Below, one piece after another: positions 1 to 8,221 of a stretch of 64,000 bases of DNA; position 1 is the stretch's first letter; each line of letters begins with the position of its first letter. The notes below the pieces were generated by a model. It searched no databases. It had not been told where the DNA came from and saw only the letters and a list, made by a program, of their open reading frames with translations. Source of the stretch: Clostridia bacterium. GTDB lineage: Bacteria > Bacillota > Clostridia > Christensenellales > Aristaeellaceae. Where the stretch lies: assembly GCA_017397895.1 (NCBI GenBank), contig JAFQHP010000019.1:1-64000 (forward strand), given 5' to 3'. A program made the position numbers and the translations under genes.

Positions 1-176
1 GCTTTTGCAAACAGGTTTGTGCGTGCTGCAGGTAATCCCTCACGCCTCAGCGGGAAACTGTTTGTTCGCCACGCCAACCACTTCCGCAGAATGGGTCAAG
101 GGATGAAATCCCTTGTGGGGGTTGAGGGGGCAACGCCCCTCAGGGCATCCCCCACGCCACGGTGGGGCATTGTTTT
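1..176 (+). repeat. composite intergenic repeat, right arm (copy cut by window edge)
   Basis: The left edge starts inside the right arm of the repeat family described at 10713, 13984 and elsewhere. It opens with a TTTTGCAAACAGGTTTGTGC segment, followed by the CAGCGGGAAAC / TTGTTCG / CAACCACTTCCGC block and two short hairpins (CAAGGGATGAAATCCCTTG and GAGGGGGCAACGCCCCTC). It nearly matches positions 14512-14720 but lacks the roughly 50-base CCCTCCGTCAG module found there. It ends just before the stop codon of the minus-strand gene at 183. Confidence 0.8.
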
Positions 177-182
177 GTTCGT

Positions 183-1469
183 TCAGTCAACTGCATCCGC
201 CGGGCTAGGGGCACTTCCCTGGTGCAGGGGCACGTAGAGGGCGGTGTCCCAGTAGGTTTGTTCATCATCCAGCCAGACCAGATACACCCCCTTCGGCAAT
301 GTTCCGGCATGGGAGCGGAAATCGGCATCGAAATGAAAATCTGCGGGAACAAGATCGGGGGTAGTGCTCATGCCGGAAGAAAAAGAGGCCATTCGCAAGG
401 CGAGGGTATGGTCGTTGGAGGCAAGCGCCTGCTCAAACACATCCTCCGGGAAGACGGAAAGGAAGCTTTGTTCGGTGAGGAAGGCGGGAGCTGGGTTCGG
501 GAGGGAACCTTCTATTTTGCCGCCGGTGTGGGTGAGGGTGAAGTGATCCAGACGGAGGGTGTACAGGCTGTTGTGATACTCGCCGGGGGCTGCGGAAACG
601 GTGGTAACTTTGGTTTCCTTCATTTCAATGGGGAAGGAAAATTCCAGCGATTCGATCTTTTTCAGCCTGGAGGGCTGGGGCAGGGATGCCATGTTCATTA
701 AGCCTTTGTCGGCCAGGACGGGCAGCTTATCGGTGACGATGTCATATTCCCCGGTATCGTATTCCGTTTGAGAAACGGGGGTGTATTCCGCCAGCGGCTC
801 AAACACATCCACCCGAACAGTGAGGATGGCTTCATCGGAGGGCTGCAGGGGGCTTTGAACAACGGAGGAAAGCATGGATTTTTCCGAAGCGTTGTTTTCG
901 CTTTCCTCCATGGTATCGGAAGTGCCAATGAAGGAAACGAAGAAGGTATCTTCCGTTTGCAGGGCAGTGCCGTTTACCTGGCCGCCCAGTGCCTGGCCGG
1001 TGTAGTTGCCGTAGGGCAGCTGGGCCGTGCCGGCAAGCAGGGGCATGCCGTTCAGCTTGGCGTGGTGGACGGTGTAGACAAGCGGCTGACCGGTGGGGTT
1101 TTGCAGGGTGAAGCTGACGGATAATTCCTTGCCGTCAAAGAGGGTTTGGTTGAGTGTCAGGGCGGCATTTTCGCTTTTCTGGGTATCTTCGTTGTGCTGT
1201 ACCAGCTTCACCGTTTCCTCCGGGGCTTCCCGGCCGGGGAAGAGCCAGGACAGAATATCCGGCCGGAAGATCGCCGCCGCCAAGGCAGAGGTGGAGAGCA
1301 GCATAAGGGCAAGGGCCAGCGCCAGTGCCGCGGAAAATTTCTTTTTCACAGGGGGTGCTCCTTTCGCCTGTTCCAGAATACGGGAACGAAGCGAAGGGGA
1401 TGCATCCAGTGCTTTGGTGCATTGGTTCACCGACGCGCGTACTTTTTCCATGATCTGCTCGTCACGCAT
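183..1469 (-). CDS. membrane-anchored anti-sigma factor, DUF4179-like
   Basis: A 428-residue protein with a short cytoplasmic N-terminus (about 1-44), one hydrophobic segment (about 45-68, rich in ALALALML) and a long extracytoplasmic part. This is the usual arrangement of anti-sigma factors that hold an ECF sigma at the membrane. Its start overlaps the end of the upstream ECF sigma gene by 8 bases, so the two are translationally coupled. The N-terminal residues MRDEQIMEKVRASV and the single membrane segment resemble Clostridia proteins annotated with DUF4179. The role as anti-sigma is inferred mainly from gene order and topology; no zinc-binding HxxxCxxC motif is present. The signal sensed is unknown. 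The 3' end abuts a composite repeat. Confidence 0.75.
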   Translation of the reverse strand: MRDEQIMEKVRASVNQCTKALDASPSLRSRILEQAKGAPPVKKKFSAALALALALMLLSTSALAAAIFRPDILSWLFPGREAPEETVKLVQHNEDTQKSENAALTLNQTLFDGKELSVSFTLQNPTGQPLVYTVHHAKLNGMPLLAGTAQLPYGNYTGQALGGQVNGTALQTEDTFFVSFIGTSDTMEESENNASEKSMLSSVVQSPLQPSDEAILTVRVDVFEPLAEYTPVSQTEYDTGEYDIVTDKLPVLADKGLMNMASLPQPSRLKKIESLEFSFPIEMKETKVTTVSAAPGEYHNSLYTLRLDHFTLTHTGGKIEGSLPNPAPAFLTEQSFLSVFPEDVFEQALASNDHTLALRMASFSSGMSTTPDLVPADFHFDADFRSHAGTLPKGVYLVWLDDEQTYWDTALYVPLHQGSAPSPADAVD

Positions 1470-1980
1470 GGTCTTCGCCTCCTTCCAGTTCTGCTTTCAG
1501 TTTTTGTTTGGCTTTGTTGATGCGGATGGAAACAGCGGCTTCCGAGATGTGCAAAAGGGATGCAATCTCTTTCATACGCAGGCCTTCGTAGAAATACAGA
1601 AGCACCACTTCCATGTATTTGGGTTTCAGCTTCATGATGGCCGTTTGCAGGGCCATGTGTTCTGCGCTGGGCGGCGGGGAGGACAGGGGAAGGTTTTCCA
1701 AAGAGACTCGGGGGTCCATATAGCGGTACCAGGCGCTGCGGCGCATATCCCGGCACTGGTTCAGGGCGATCTGAATGAGCCAGGTTTTTTCGCTGCTTTG
1801 GCCTCGGAAAGAATCCAGATGCCGGTATGCCTTCAGGAAGGTTTCCTGTACGGCGTCCTCGGCTGCGTTCCGGTCTCTCAGGTACACGCAGCAAATGCGC
1901 AGCAGATCCTTTTCATATTGCCGAACCATCCTGTCCAGCGTTTCCAATGGGGGTTGATCCGGCGCCTGAATCGTGCCCAT
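1462..1980 (-). CDS. ECF-type RNA polymerase sigma factor
   Basis: A 172-residue sigma-70-family protein of the extracytoplasmic-function type, with only regions 2 and 4. Region 2 contains the DRNAAEDAVQETFLKAYRHL stretch (about 36-55) followed by KTWLIQIALNQCRD. Region 4 near the C-terminus has KPKYMEVVLLYFYEGLRMKE and an HTH (IASLLHISEAAVSIRINKAK). The start is set by a strong GAGGAGGTGA ribosome site 6-7 bases upstream. The gene sits first in a two-gene unit with its probable anti-sigma partner. A CGTCTAA-type -10 upstream suggests autoregulation. Confidence 0.92.
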   Translation of the reverse strand: MGTIQAPDQPPLETLDRMVRQYEKDLLRICCVYLRDRNAAEDAVQETFLKAYRHLDSFRGQSSEKTWLIQIALNQCRDMRRSAWYRYMDPRVSLENLPLSSPPPSAEHMALQTAIMKLKPKYMEVVLLYFYEGLRMKEIASLLHISEAAVSIRINKAKQKLKAELEGGEDHA

Positions 1981-2002
1981 TCGAAATCACCTCCTCACAT
2001 AA

Positions 2003-2033
2003 TTAGACGAATGGCCGGTCGAAAACTTAAACA
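2003..2033 (-). promoter_or_regulatory. possible autoregulatory ECF promoter
   Basis: Reading the minus strand upstream of the ECF gene, TGTTTAAG (2033-2026) is separated by 16 bases from CGTCTAA (2009-2003). CGTC-type -10 elements are typical of ECF sigma promoters, and many ECF genes transcribe themselves. The -35 assignment is weak. Confidence 0.35.
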
Positions 2034-2098
2034 TTTTTTCGAATGATTGTCATTATACACCGTTTCCTTCCCCGGCGATGCATTTTCCCTGTATGTGC

Positions 2099-2127
2099 TT
2101 GCTTTCCGCAGGGGGCGATGATAGAAT
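2099..2127 (+). promoter_or_regulatory. putative sigma-A promoter of the APH/NUDIX/GNAT operon
   Basis: TTGCTT (2099-2104), 17-base spacer, TAGAAT (2122-2127). The start codon follows 46 bases later with a GAGGGAGAA ribosome site. The -35 is only half consensus. Confidence 0.45.
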
Positions 2128-2173
2128 AAATTGTACACAAAACAGCATGTGATCGGTTGATTGTGAGGGAGAA

Positions 2174-2944
2174 ATGGAAAAGAAGGAACTGACAGGGCTG
2201 GACGTGCAGGCCTTTCCGCCGGAGGTGGGGCAGCTGATGGCGGGGCAAAAGGTGTTTGATTCCAGCTGCAGCGACGCTGCCCGGGTGTATTATCTGGAAA
2301 GCGGCGTGTATATCAAAAGGGCTCCGGCGGGTGTGCTGGGCCATGAAGCCCTGATGGGCGGCATTTTCCACCGGCATCAGCTGGGGCCGGAGGTGATGAT
2401 GTATTTGACGGAAGGGCAGGACTGGCTGGTCACCCGGGCAGCACCGGGGGAGGACTTATTGCACCATCTGGATAAGCCGCAGCTTTTATGTGAACAGATC
2501 GCACAGAAGCTGCACCTGCTGCACAACCTTCCTGTATTGGATGCGCCGGAAAGCCCGGGGCTTGCCCAGTACAGACAGGGCGTGTCCGGCGAAGGGCAGG
2601 GGTTTGAAAAATATGTGCTGATGGACCGCTTCCCCATCCGCGACCGGCAGGAAGCCCTGGCCCTGGCCAAGGAATGCCTGCCCTGCCTGGGGCAGGATAC
2701 GCTGATCCACGGGGACGCCTGCCTGCCCAATATGATGATGGAAAACGGGAAAATCACGTCTTTCATTGATTTTGCGGCTTCCGGCGCCGGGGACCGGCAT
2801 GTGGATCTTTTCTGGGCGCTGTGGAGCATGAAATTCAACCTGAAAACGGAAAAATGGAGCGATGTGCTGCTGGATGCTTACGGGCGGCAGCATATCGATA
2901 CGGAATTGATCCGGGGGATTGCTGCCCTGGAAGCTGTGGGGTGA
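2174..2944 (+). CDS. aminoglycoside phosphotransferase-like kinase, APH(3') superfamily
   Basis: A 256-residue small-molecule kinase of the APH/choline-kinase fold. The catalytic loop LIHGDACLPN (about residues 177-186) supplies the Brenner-type HGDxxxxN motif, and SFIDFAASGAGDRHVD (about 196-211) supplies the metal-binding Asp, as in APH(3') enzymes. Length is typical of that family (about 250-270). The start follows a GAGGGAGAA ribosome site. It leads a three-gene unit with a NUDIX hydrolase and a GNAT acetyltransferase, a mix often seen among housekeeping or self-protection small-molecule modifying genes. Substrate cannot be inferred: true aminoglycoside resistance, or phosphorylation of a sugar or other metabolite, are both possible. 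Confidence 0.8.
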   Translation: MEKKELTGLDVQAFPPEVGQLMAGQKVFDSSCSDAARVYYLESGVYIKRAPAGVLGHEALMGGIFHRHQLGPEVMMYLTEGQDWLVTRAAPGEDLLHHLDKPQLLCEQIAQKLHLLHNLPVLDAPESPGLAQYRQGVSGEGQGFEKYVLMDRFPIRDRQEALALAKECLPCLGQDTLIHGDACLPNMMMENGKITSFIDFAASGAGDRHVDLFWALWSMKFNLKTEKWSDVLLDAYGRQHIDTELIRGIAALEAVG

Positions 2945-2949
2945 AAAAC

Positions 2950-3438
2950 ATGGAAAGAAACATGGTGAGCCTGTTTCTGATGGACGGCGAAAAGCTGCTT
3001 ATGTTGCACCGCAAGGGCAGCCGCATTGTGGATGGGTTATGGATCGCCGGGTGCGGCGGGCACATGGAAAAGGATGAGCTGAACAACGCAAGGGCGGCTG
3101 TTTTGCGGGAAGCAAAGGAAGAGATGGGGCTGGAGGAAGCGGACATGGAGGGCCTGGCCCTTCGCTACATCACCCTGCGCAAGGCGGGGGAGGAAGTGCG
3201 TCAGAATTTCTATTTCTTTGCCCGGCTGAAGAAGAGGGAGAAAGCGCTTTTCTCCAATGAAGGGCAATTGAAATGGTGCACCCGGGAAGAAATGATGCAG
3301 CTGCCCATGCCCTTTACCGCCCGGTTTGTGGTGGAGCATTATTTTGAAGGGGGCCGGTACACCGCCTGCCTGTACGGCGGCGTGGCGGACGAAAAGCAGG
3401 TGCATTTCATCCCCATGGAAAAGGAGGACAGGGTATGA
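2950..3438 (+). CDS. NUDIX hydrolase
   Basis: A 162-residue NUDIX protein. The Nudix box is present as GGHMEKDELNNARAAVLREA followed by KEEMGL, matching GX5EX7REUXEEXGU closely enough for metal-dependent diphosphate hydrolysis. The fold is suited to 8-oxo-dGTP, ADP-ribose or similar nucleoside diphosphate derivatives, and the substrate is not determinable. Start choice is uncertain: GTG 2941, ATG 2950 and ATG 2962 are all in frame. ATG 2950 is preferred from its distance to GTGGGG at 2936-2941. It follows the APH-like kinase by 5 bases and overlaps the GNAT gene by 4 (ATGA), so the three genes are surely co-transcribed. Confidence 0.88.
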   Translation: MERNMVSLFLMDGEKLLMLHRKGSRIVDGLWIAGCGGHMEKDELNNARAAVLREAKEEMGLEEADMEGLALRYITLRKAGEEVRQNFYFFARLKKREKALFSNEGQLKWCTREEMMQLPMPFTARFVVEHYFEGGRYTACLYGGVADEKQVHFIPMEKEDRV

Positions 3439-3965
3439 CCATCCGGAAAGCAACCCTCATGGACGTGGCGGCGGTGACTGCCGTTTTTGAGGACACCCAC
3501 ACCCTGGAGGAGCAGGGAAAAACCACCATCGGCTGGATCCGGGGGGTGTACCCCACCCGGGAAACGGCGGAGGCTGCCGTGGGGCGGGATGATCTGTTTG
3601 TGCTGGAGGAAGCGGGGGAAATTCTGGGCTGCGCCATCATCAACCAATTGCAGGTGGATGTGTACGAAGGGGCGCCCTGGCAGCACCCGGCGGAGGAAGA
3701 CCGGGTGATGGTGCTGCACACGCTGGTGATTTCGCCCCGCGCCCGGGCGAAGGGCTATGGACGGCAGTTTGTGGCTTATTATGAGCAGTATGCCAGGGCA
3801 CATCATTGCCCCTTCCTGCGGATGGACACCAACGCCCGGAACGCCCAGGCCCGGGCTATGTACAAAAAGCTGGGGTATCAGGAAATTGCCGTCGTGCCCT
3901 GCCGGTTCAACGGTATTGAAGGGGTGCAGCTGGTGCTGCTGGAAAAATATCTGGGAGAAGCGTGA
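3435..3965 (+). CDS. GNAT-family N-acetyltransferase
   Basis: A 176-residue GCN5-related acetyltransferase. Motif A is HTLVISPRARAKGYGRQFVA (about 97-116), with the acetyl-CoA-binding R-x-x-G-x-G/A pattern as ARAKGYG. Motif B is seen in the C-terminal NAQARAMYKKLGYQE. The start overlaps the NUDIX stop by ATGA. It is the last gene of the operon and is followed by an intrinsic terminator at 4052. The acceptor substrate is unknown. Confidence 0.88.
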   Translation: MTIRKATLMDVAAVTAVFEDTHTLEEQGKTTIGWIRGVYPTRETAEAAVGRDDLFVLEEAGEILGCAIINQLQVDVYEGAPWQHPAEEDRVMVLHTLVISPRARAKGYGRQFVAYYEQYARAHHCPFLRMDTNARNAQARAMYKKLGYQEIAVVPCRFNGIEGVQLVLLEKYLGEA

Positions 3966-4051
3966 GATTTGAATTCGGAAGGAAGGATTCGGAATTCGGA
4001 ATTGATCGTGCCCGATGATTTTTGGGAGCGGAAAGTATTTGCGCTTTTCAT

Positions 4052-4078
4052 GGGCGGCCATGGGCCGTCCGTTTTTTT
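4052..4078 (+). terminator. intrinsic terminator after the GNAT gene
   Basis: GGGCGGCC (4052-4059) pairs with GGCCGTCC (4063-4070), including one G-U pair, and is followed by GTTTTTTTG. Confidence 0.8.
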
Positions 4079-4082
4079 GTAT

Positions 4083-4114
4083 GAAAAACCACCCGGAGCG
4101 TTGGCACCGGGTGG
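4083..4114 (-). terminator. intrinsic terminator of the minus-strand phosphorylase operon
   Basis: CCACCCGG (4089-4096) and CCGGGTGG (4107-4114) form a perfect 8-bp stem. Read on the minus strand it is followed by TTTTT. It lies 19 bases past the stop codon of the gene ending at 4133. Confidence 0.8.
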
Positions 4115-4132
4115 CGTTTGTTTTATATCTTT

Positions 4133-5302
4133 TTATTTACCCAGCAATTCCAGGTTCTTTTTGATCAGCTCGCACCGCTGCAGCACGCAGTCCACGCTGC
4201 GCATGGCGTCGGCGGGGGTGTTCTTGCAATAGTCCACCAGCTTTTCCACGGTGGTTTCCGCCACGTGCAGCCGGGTGTCGGAGGAGGCGTAGTAGATCAG
4301 CAGCCGGCCGTCTTCGTTCACAGCAGCGCCGTTGGTGAAGGTGACGTTGGAAACGTCGCCCACCCGCTCCTGGCCCTTGGGGCCGATGAGGAAGCCGCCG
4401 GGCTCATGGGTGACCTGCCAGGGCTTTTCCAGGTCCGTCATGAAGCAGTAGATCACATAGCGCAGGCCGGCGGCGGTGTTGCGCACGCCGTGGGCGATGT
4501 GCAGCCAGCCGTCCTTGGTTTTGATGGGGGTGGCGCCGGCGCCGTTCTTGGCTTCGGTGATGGTGTGGTATTTGCGGATGGAGGTCATCACCTCTTCGTC
4601 GATGACGGCGTGGGTGATATCCTCGCACAGGCCAAAGCCGATGCCGCTGCCGCTGCCGGTTTCAATGAAGCCGTCCATGGGGCGGGTGTAGAAGGCGTAT
4701 TTGCCGTTTACGAAGGTGGGGTGCAGGCAGACGTTGCGCTGCTGGGGGGAGCGGAGGGTGATGAGGTTGGGCAGGCGCTCCCAGGTTTTCAGATCCTTGG
4801 TGCGCACAATGCCGGCGGCGGCTACGGCGGCGGACAGGTCGGCATTCTCAGGGTCCTTGCTTTCGGAGCAGAACACGCCGTAAATCCAGCCGTCTTCGTG
4901 CTGGGTGAGGCGCATATCGTACACGTTGGTTTCTTCCTTGCAGGTATCGGGCAGCACCACGGGATAATCCCAGAAGCGGAAGTTATCCACGCCGTTATCG
5001 CTTTCCGCCACGGCGAAGAAGGATTTGCGGTCGCTGCCTTCCAGGCGGGCCACCACATAGTATTTGCCGTTCAGGTACATGGCACCGGCATTGAAGGCGG
5101 CGTTGACGCCCAGGCGTTCCATAAAGTGGGGGTTGGTTTCCTGGTTCAGGTCATACTTCCAGAAAAGCGGGATATGCTCCCTGGTGAGGACGGGATATAC
5201 ATAACGGTCATAGATGCCGTTATAGTCATCGGACACAACATTTTTGCGGGTGATGAGGGCTTCCTGCTTTTTGAGCTCCGTTTCATAGCGCGGGTGAATC
5301 AT
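4133..5302 (-). CDS. 4-O-beta-D-mannosyl-D-glucose phosphorylase (GH130)
   Basis: A 389-residue GH130 phosphorylase, predicted to convert mannosyl-beta-1,4-glucose plus phosphate to mannose-1-phosphate and glucose in the cytoplasm. The N-terminal region ([39 protein letters not shown]), [20 protein letters not shown] block (here [18 protein letters not shown]), [20 protein letters not shown] and [15 protein letters not shown] match the MGP-type subfamily I recall from Ruminococcus albus and Bacteroides fragilis. The start ATG 5302 has an AGGAGGC site 5 bases upstream; earlier in-frame codons lie inside the upstream gene. It overlaps nth by 20 bases. No mannan transporter or epimerase is next to it, so the disaccharide source is not shown. 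Confidence 0.88.
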   Translation of the reverse strand: MIHPRYETELKKQEALITRKNVVSDDYNGIYDRYVYPVLTREHIPLFWKYDLNQETNPHFMERLGVNAAFNAGAMYLNGKYYVVARLEGSDRKSFFAVAESDNGVDNFRFWDYPVVLPDTCKEETNVYDMRLTQHEDGWIYGVFCSESKDPENADLSAAVAAAGIVRTKDLKTWERLPNLITLRSPQQRNVCLHPTFVNGKYAFYTRPMDGFIETGSGSGIGFGLCEDITHAVIDEEVMTSIRKYHTITEAKNGAGATPIKTKDGWLHIAHGVRNTAAGLRYVIYCFMTDLEKPWQVTHEPGGFLIGPKGQERVGDVSNVTFTNGAAVNEDGRLLIYYASSDTRLHVAETTVEKLVDYCKNTPADAMRSVDCVLQRCELIKKNLELLGK

Positions 5303-5972
5303 GGGGCGCCTCCTTCCGTTTTTTCCGGGCATCCAGTTTGGGGTTGATCATGGTGGTATTGTAAGCCTTGCACATTTCCTTCAGGGCACATTCTGCGCAG
5401 GCAGGCTTTTGAGAGTGGCACACGCGCCTTCCGTGGTACAGCATCCAGTGGTGGGCGTCGCTCCAGTTTTCCTTCGGGATCAGGGCCATCAGTTGCTTTT
5501 CCGTTTCCTCCGGGGTGAGGGCGCAGGCCAGGCCCAGCCGGTTGGATACCCGCAGCACATGGGTGTCCACCGGGATGGCGGGCAGGCCAAAGCCGAAGGC
5601 CCGCACCACATTGGCGGTCTTCCGGCCCACGCCGGGCAGCGCCACTAAATCTTCCATGCCGGAGGGGACAATTCCTGCATGATCGGAGACAATTTTCCGG
5701 CTGGCCAGCACGATATTCTTCGCTTTGGCAGAAAAACCGCAGCTTTTGACATAGGGGTAAATTTCCTCCGGCTCCGCCTTGGCCATGGCGAAGGCATTCG
5801 GGTAATCCCGGAACAGCGCCGGGGTGACCTGATTCACCCTTGCATCAGTGCACTGGGCGGCCAGGATGGTGGACACCAGTAATTGGAAGGGGTTTTCAAA
5901 ATTCAGGGCAGGCTGCATCTGGGGGTACATTTCCCCCAGCATATTCAGAATGGCCTGATGATTGATTTCCAT
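5283..5972 (-). CDS. nth: endonuclease III
   Basis: A 229-residue bifunctional DNA glycosylase/AP lyase of base-excision repair. The helix-hairpin-helix [12 protein letters not shown] carries the catalytic Lys, and [14 protein letters not shown] carries the catalytic Asp. The C-terminal [4Fe-4S] loop has the exact C-x6-C-x2-C-x5-C spacing ([17 protein letters not shown]). Length is slightly above the usual 210-220 because of a basic tail ([10 protein letters not shown]). It lies 3 bases after folT and overlaps the phosphorylase gene, so repair, folate uptake and sugar phosphorolysis genes share one transcript. Confidence 0.96.
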   Translation of the reverse strand: MEINHQAILNMLGEMYPQMQPALNFENPFQLLVSTILAAQCTDARVNQVTPALFRDYPNAFAMAKAEPEEIYPYVKSCGFSAKAKNIVLASRKIVSDHAGIVPSGMEDLVALPGVGRKTANVVRAFGFGLPAIPVDTHVLRVSNRLGLACALTPEETEKQLMALIPKENWSDAHHWMLYHGRRVCHSQKPACAECALKEMCKAYNTTMINPKLDARKKRKEAPHDSPAL

Positions 5973-5975
5973 CTT

Positions 5976-6605
5976 TTATTTCACCCGCAGCATATTTTTC
6001 GGCATTTTGTTCACGGCCCGCAGTACAAAATACAGCATCACCACGTTCACCGGGCAGGCAACCAGCTGTTTGATCAGCCGGTTGGTGACGCTGACCCAAT
6101 TAGGCACCATGGCGCCTTCGGGGTACACCGGCAGCACAAGGCTTCGGAAGAAGGCGGGCCATTCCGTACCGTCGGACACCGACACCCAGCCGGCTTGGGC
6201 CAGGAAATGGGTGTTCAGCAGAAAATTGCACACAAAGCACACCAGCACCAGGCTCACAATGCAGCGCACCCAGCCGCCCTTGCGGGGGTACAGCACCAGG
6301 CCGAACAAAAGCCCCGTCAGGGCGTTTACCAGCACCAGCCCCCAGATGATGGGCGGCGTGAACACCAGCGTGCCTAGAATATCCGCCACCGCGGCCACCA
6401 GCATGCCGCACACCGGGCCCAGTAAATACCCCGCAATGGCCACCGGCAGAAAGCCGAAGCTGATGCGCAGCCAGCTGCCCACCGGAATGGCGGTGATGCG
6501 GCCCAGCACAATCTGCAGCGCCACCAGCACGCCCATCAGGCACAGCTTGTAAGCGTCAAAGCGAACACACTCCCGCCAATAGGCGGCACGGAACATATTT
6601 TTCAT
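5976..6605 (-). CDS. folT: folate ECF transporter S component FolT
   Basis: A 209-residue membrane protein with about five to six hydrophobic helices. The DAYKLCLMGVLVALQIVLGR segment and the following SWLRISFGFLPVAIAGYLLG are characteristic of folate-specific S components of energy-coupling-factor transporters. The assignment is supported independently by the tetrahydrofolate riboswitch immediately upstream (6676-6777). No EcfA or EcfT gene is in the window, so it probably docks on a shared (group II) ECF module encoded elsewhere, as QueT at 60867 would. The start at 6605 lies 10 bases after an AGGAGG site that is itself within a regulatory hairpin. Confidence 0.93.
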   Translation of the reverse strand: MKNMFRAAYWRECVRFDAYKLCLMGVLVALQIVLGRITAIPVGSWLRISFGFLPVAIAGYLLGPVCGMLVAAVADILGTLVFTPPIIWGLVLVNALTGLLFGLVLYPRKGGWVRCIVSLVLVCFVCNFLLNTHFLAQAGWVSVSDGTEWPAFFRSLVLPVYPEGAMVPNWVSVTNRLIKQLVACPVNVVMLYFVLRAVNKMPKNMLRVK

Positions 6606-6608
6606 ACG

Positions 6609-6656
6609 AAAAAAGCCTCCTGTCCATCAAAATAGGATATTTGACTCGCAAGAGGC
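6609..6656 (-). promoter_or_regulatory. expression platform hairpin of the folT riboswitch
   Basis: On the minus strand GCCTCTTG (6656-6649) pairs with CAGGAGGC (6622-6615), with one G-U pair and a smaller internal hairpin in the loop. TTTTTT (6614-6609) follows. The right arm contains the AGGAGG ribosome site of folT, so the same hairpin could both terminate transcription and hide the ribosome site. Confidence 0.7.
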
Positions 6657-6675
6657 AGTTTGCCAAAGAACCACA

Positions 6676-6777
6676 GCAGCGGGATGCGCCGCCGGCACCG
6701 CATCCGGTTTTTTTCCGGATTTCGTTTCATGACAACTCCCCGTTCATGAACACTTGACGCGCCGGCAGCTACTCTGC
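6676..6777 (-). promoter_or_regulatory. tetrahydrofolate (THF) riboswitch aptamer
   Basis: The minus-strand leader of folT matches the THF aptamer consensus. It has GCAGAGTAG at its 5' end, GCGTCAAGTGTT followed by GGGGAGTTGTCATGAAACGAA, and a 3' CGGTGCCGGCGGCGCATCC segment closing with CGCTGC. The P1 stem is GCAG/CTGC. THF riboswitches normally repress folate transport or synthesis genes when reduced folate is plentiful, which fits the downstream folT. Confidence 0.87.
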
Positions 6778-6841
6778 CTGATACGAATCTCTGTTGTTAT
6801 TTTACCCTGCTTTCAGGGAAAAAGCAAGGGATAAAACCGGT

Positions 6842-8074
6842 TCAGTCCACCAGCGTGGCAAAATAATCGGCGGGGGTTTCCGCCCGGCGGATCATGCGGA
6901 AGGTGCCGTCCTGCTGCAAAAGGATCTCGGCGCTGCGAAGCCGCCCGTTATACTGGTAGCCCATGCAGTGGCCGTGGGCACCGGTGTCGTGGATCACCAT
7001 CAGATCGCCGATTTCCGCCTTGGGCAGCATCCGGTCCACGGCGAATTTATCGTTATTTTCGCACAGGCATCCGGTGACATCGTAGCGGGTATCGCAGGGC
7101 AGGTCCCTTTTGCCGCACAGGTGGATGTGGTGGTAGGCGCCGTACATGGCGGGGCGCATCAGGTTGGACGCGCAGGCATCCACGCCGATATAGTGCTTGT
7201 GGATGTTCTTTTCGTGGATCACCCGGGTGACCAGCCAGCCGTTGGGGCCGGTCATGAAGCGGCCCAGCTCCGTTTTGATTTTCACCTGGCTGTTTTCGCC
7301 CAGGATGCGGAAATATTCTTCCTTCACCATTTCGCCGATGTAGCGGATATTGGCCCTTTCTTCATCCGGCCGGTAGGGGATGCCGATGCCGCCGGAAAGA
7401 TTGACGAAGGTGAATTCCAGCCCGGTTTTTTCGGAGAGCATTTTGCCCGTTTCAAACAGCAGGGCGGACAATTTGGGGTAATAGCTTTTTTCGGTGGTAT
7501 TGCTGACAAGGAAGGCGTGCAGGCCGAATTTTTTTGCCCCCAGGGCCTTCAATTTTTCCAGGCCGGGCACCAATTGCTCCGGCATCCAGCCGTATTTGGC
7601 GTCCCCGGGGCTGCCCATGATGGAGTTGTTCAGGTGGAAATTGCCGCCGGGGTTGAAGCGCAGGCAAATTTCCTCCGGAATGCCGCCGTTGTCCCGCAGG
7701 GTTTCGATATCGGTGATATCGTCCAGGTTCACAATGGCGGAAAGGGCCCGGGCATGGGCAAATTCTGCCGGGGGCATGGCGTTGGCGCTGAACATGATCC
7801 GGTCCCCGGAAAAGCCGGCCATTTCTGCCAAAAGCAGTTCACATTCGCTGGAGCAGTCCACCCCGCAGTTTTCTTCCTTCAGAATGCGCAGGATGTGGGG
7901 ATTGGGCAGGGCCTTCACGGCAAAATATTCCCGGAAATGGGGGGCCCAGGCAAAGGCCTCATTCAGGCTGCGGGCGGTTTCCCGGATGCCCTTTTCGTCA
8001 TAAAGGTGGAAGGGGGTGGGAAACGCCTTGGCGGCGCTTTCAAAAACAGAATCGGCAATGGAAAAATTGGGCAT
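6842..8074 (-). CDS. lysA: diaminopimelate decarboxylase
   Basis: A 410-residue PLP-dependent decarboxylase of the alanine-racemase-like (fold III) family, converting meso-diaminopimelate to lysine. The PLP lysine is in REYFAVKALPNPHIL (about 51-65). The substrate-binding and second-subunit cysteine region is seen as YDVTGCLCENNDKFA, and the glycine-rich phosphate site as NLSGGIGIPYRP. ELGRFMTGPNGWLVTRV is also typical. The ATG at 8074 follows AAAGGAT by 9 bases; an upstream in-frame TTG lies directly on the ribosome site and is unlikely. It is monocistronic with its own promoter at 8113-8141. The HAFLVSNT-containing clade differs somewhat from E. coli LysA, so a related decarboxylase (for example carboxynorspermidine-type) is a minor alternative. 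Confidence 0.87.
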   Translation of the reverse strand: MPNFSIADSVFESAAKAFPTPFHLYDEKGIRETARSLNEAFAWAPHFREYFAVKALPNPHILRILKEENCGVDCSSECELLLAEMAGFSGDRIMFSANAMPPAEFAHARALSAIVNLDDITDIETLRDNGGIPEEICLRFNPGGNFHLNNSIMGSPGDAKYGWMPEQLVPGLEKLKALGAKKFGLHAFLVSNTTEKSYYPKLSALLFETGKMLSEKTGLEFTFVNLSGGIGIPYRPDEERANIRYIGEMVKEEYFRILGENSQVKIKTELGRFMTGPNGWLVTRVIHEKNIHKHYIGVDACASNLMRPAMYGAYHHIHLCGKRDLPCDTRYDVTGCLCENNDKFAVDRMLPKAEIGDLMVIHDTGAHGHCMGYQYNGRLRSAEILLQQDGTFRMIRRAETPADYFATLVD

Positions 8075-8112
8075 AACACACAAATCCTTTCGTGTACATG
8101 AAGTACCGCTTC

Positions 8113-8141
8113 ATTATAAAGAAATTGCATACAATCAGCAA
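8113..8141 (-). promoter_or_regulatory. sigma-A promoter of lysA
   Basis: Minus strand TTGCTG (8141-8136), 17-base spacer, perfect TATAAT (8118-8113), with the start codon about 40 bases downstream. Confidence 0.7.
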
Positions 8142-8186
8142 GCCACAAAACATGGAAAGCACAATTTTAGAACAGCGGAATATGGG

Positions 8187-8214
8187 TTGACATTTTCCGA
8201 TTGGTGCATATAAT
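8187..8214 (+). promoter_or_regulatory. sigma-A promoter of the cysE-cysS transcript
   Basis: Perfect TTGACA (8187-8192) and perfect TATAAT (8209-8214) with a 16-base spacer. Transcription would begin at about 8221, just ahead of the T-box leader. Confidence 0.88.
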
Positions 8215-8221
8215 AGGAAGC

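Noticed and set aside
2174..2944. Aminoglycoside resistance gene
   Set aside because: The APH fold is clear, but many chromosomal APH-like kinases act on other molecules and nothing in the context shows resistance.
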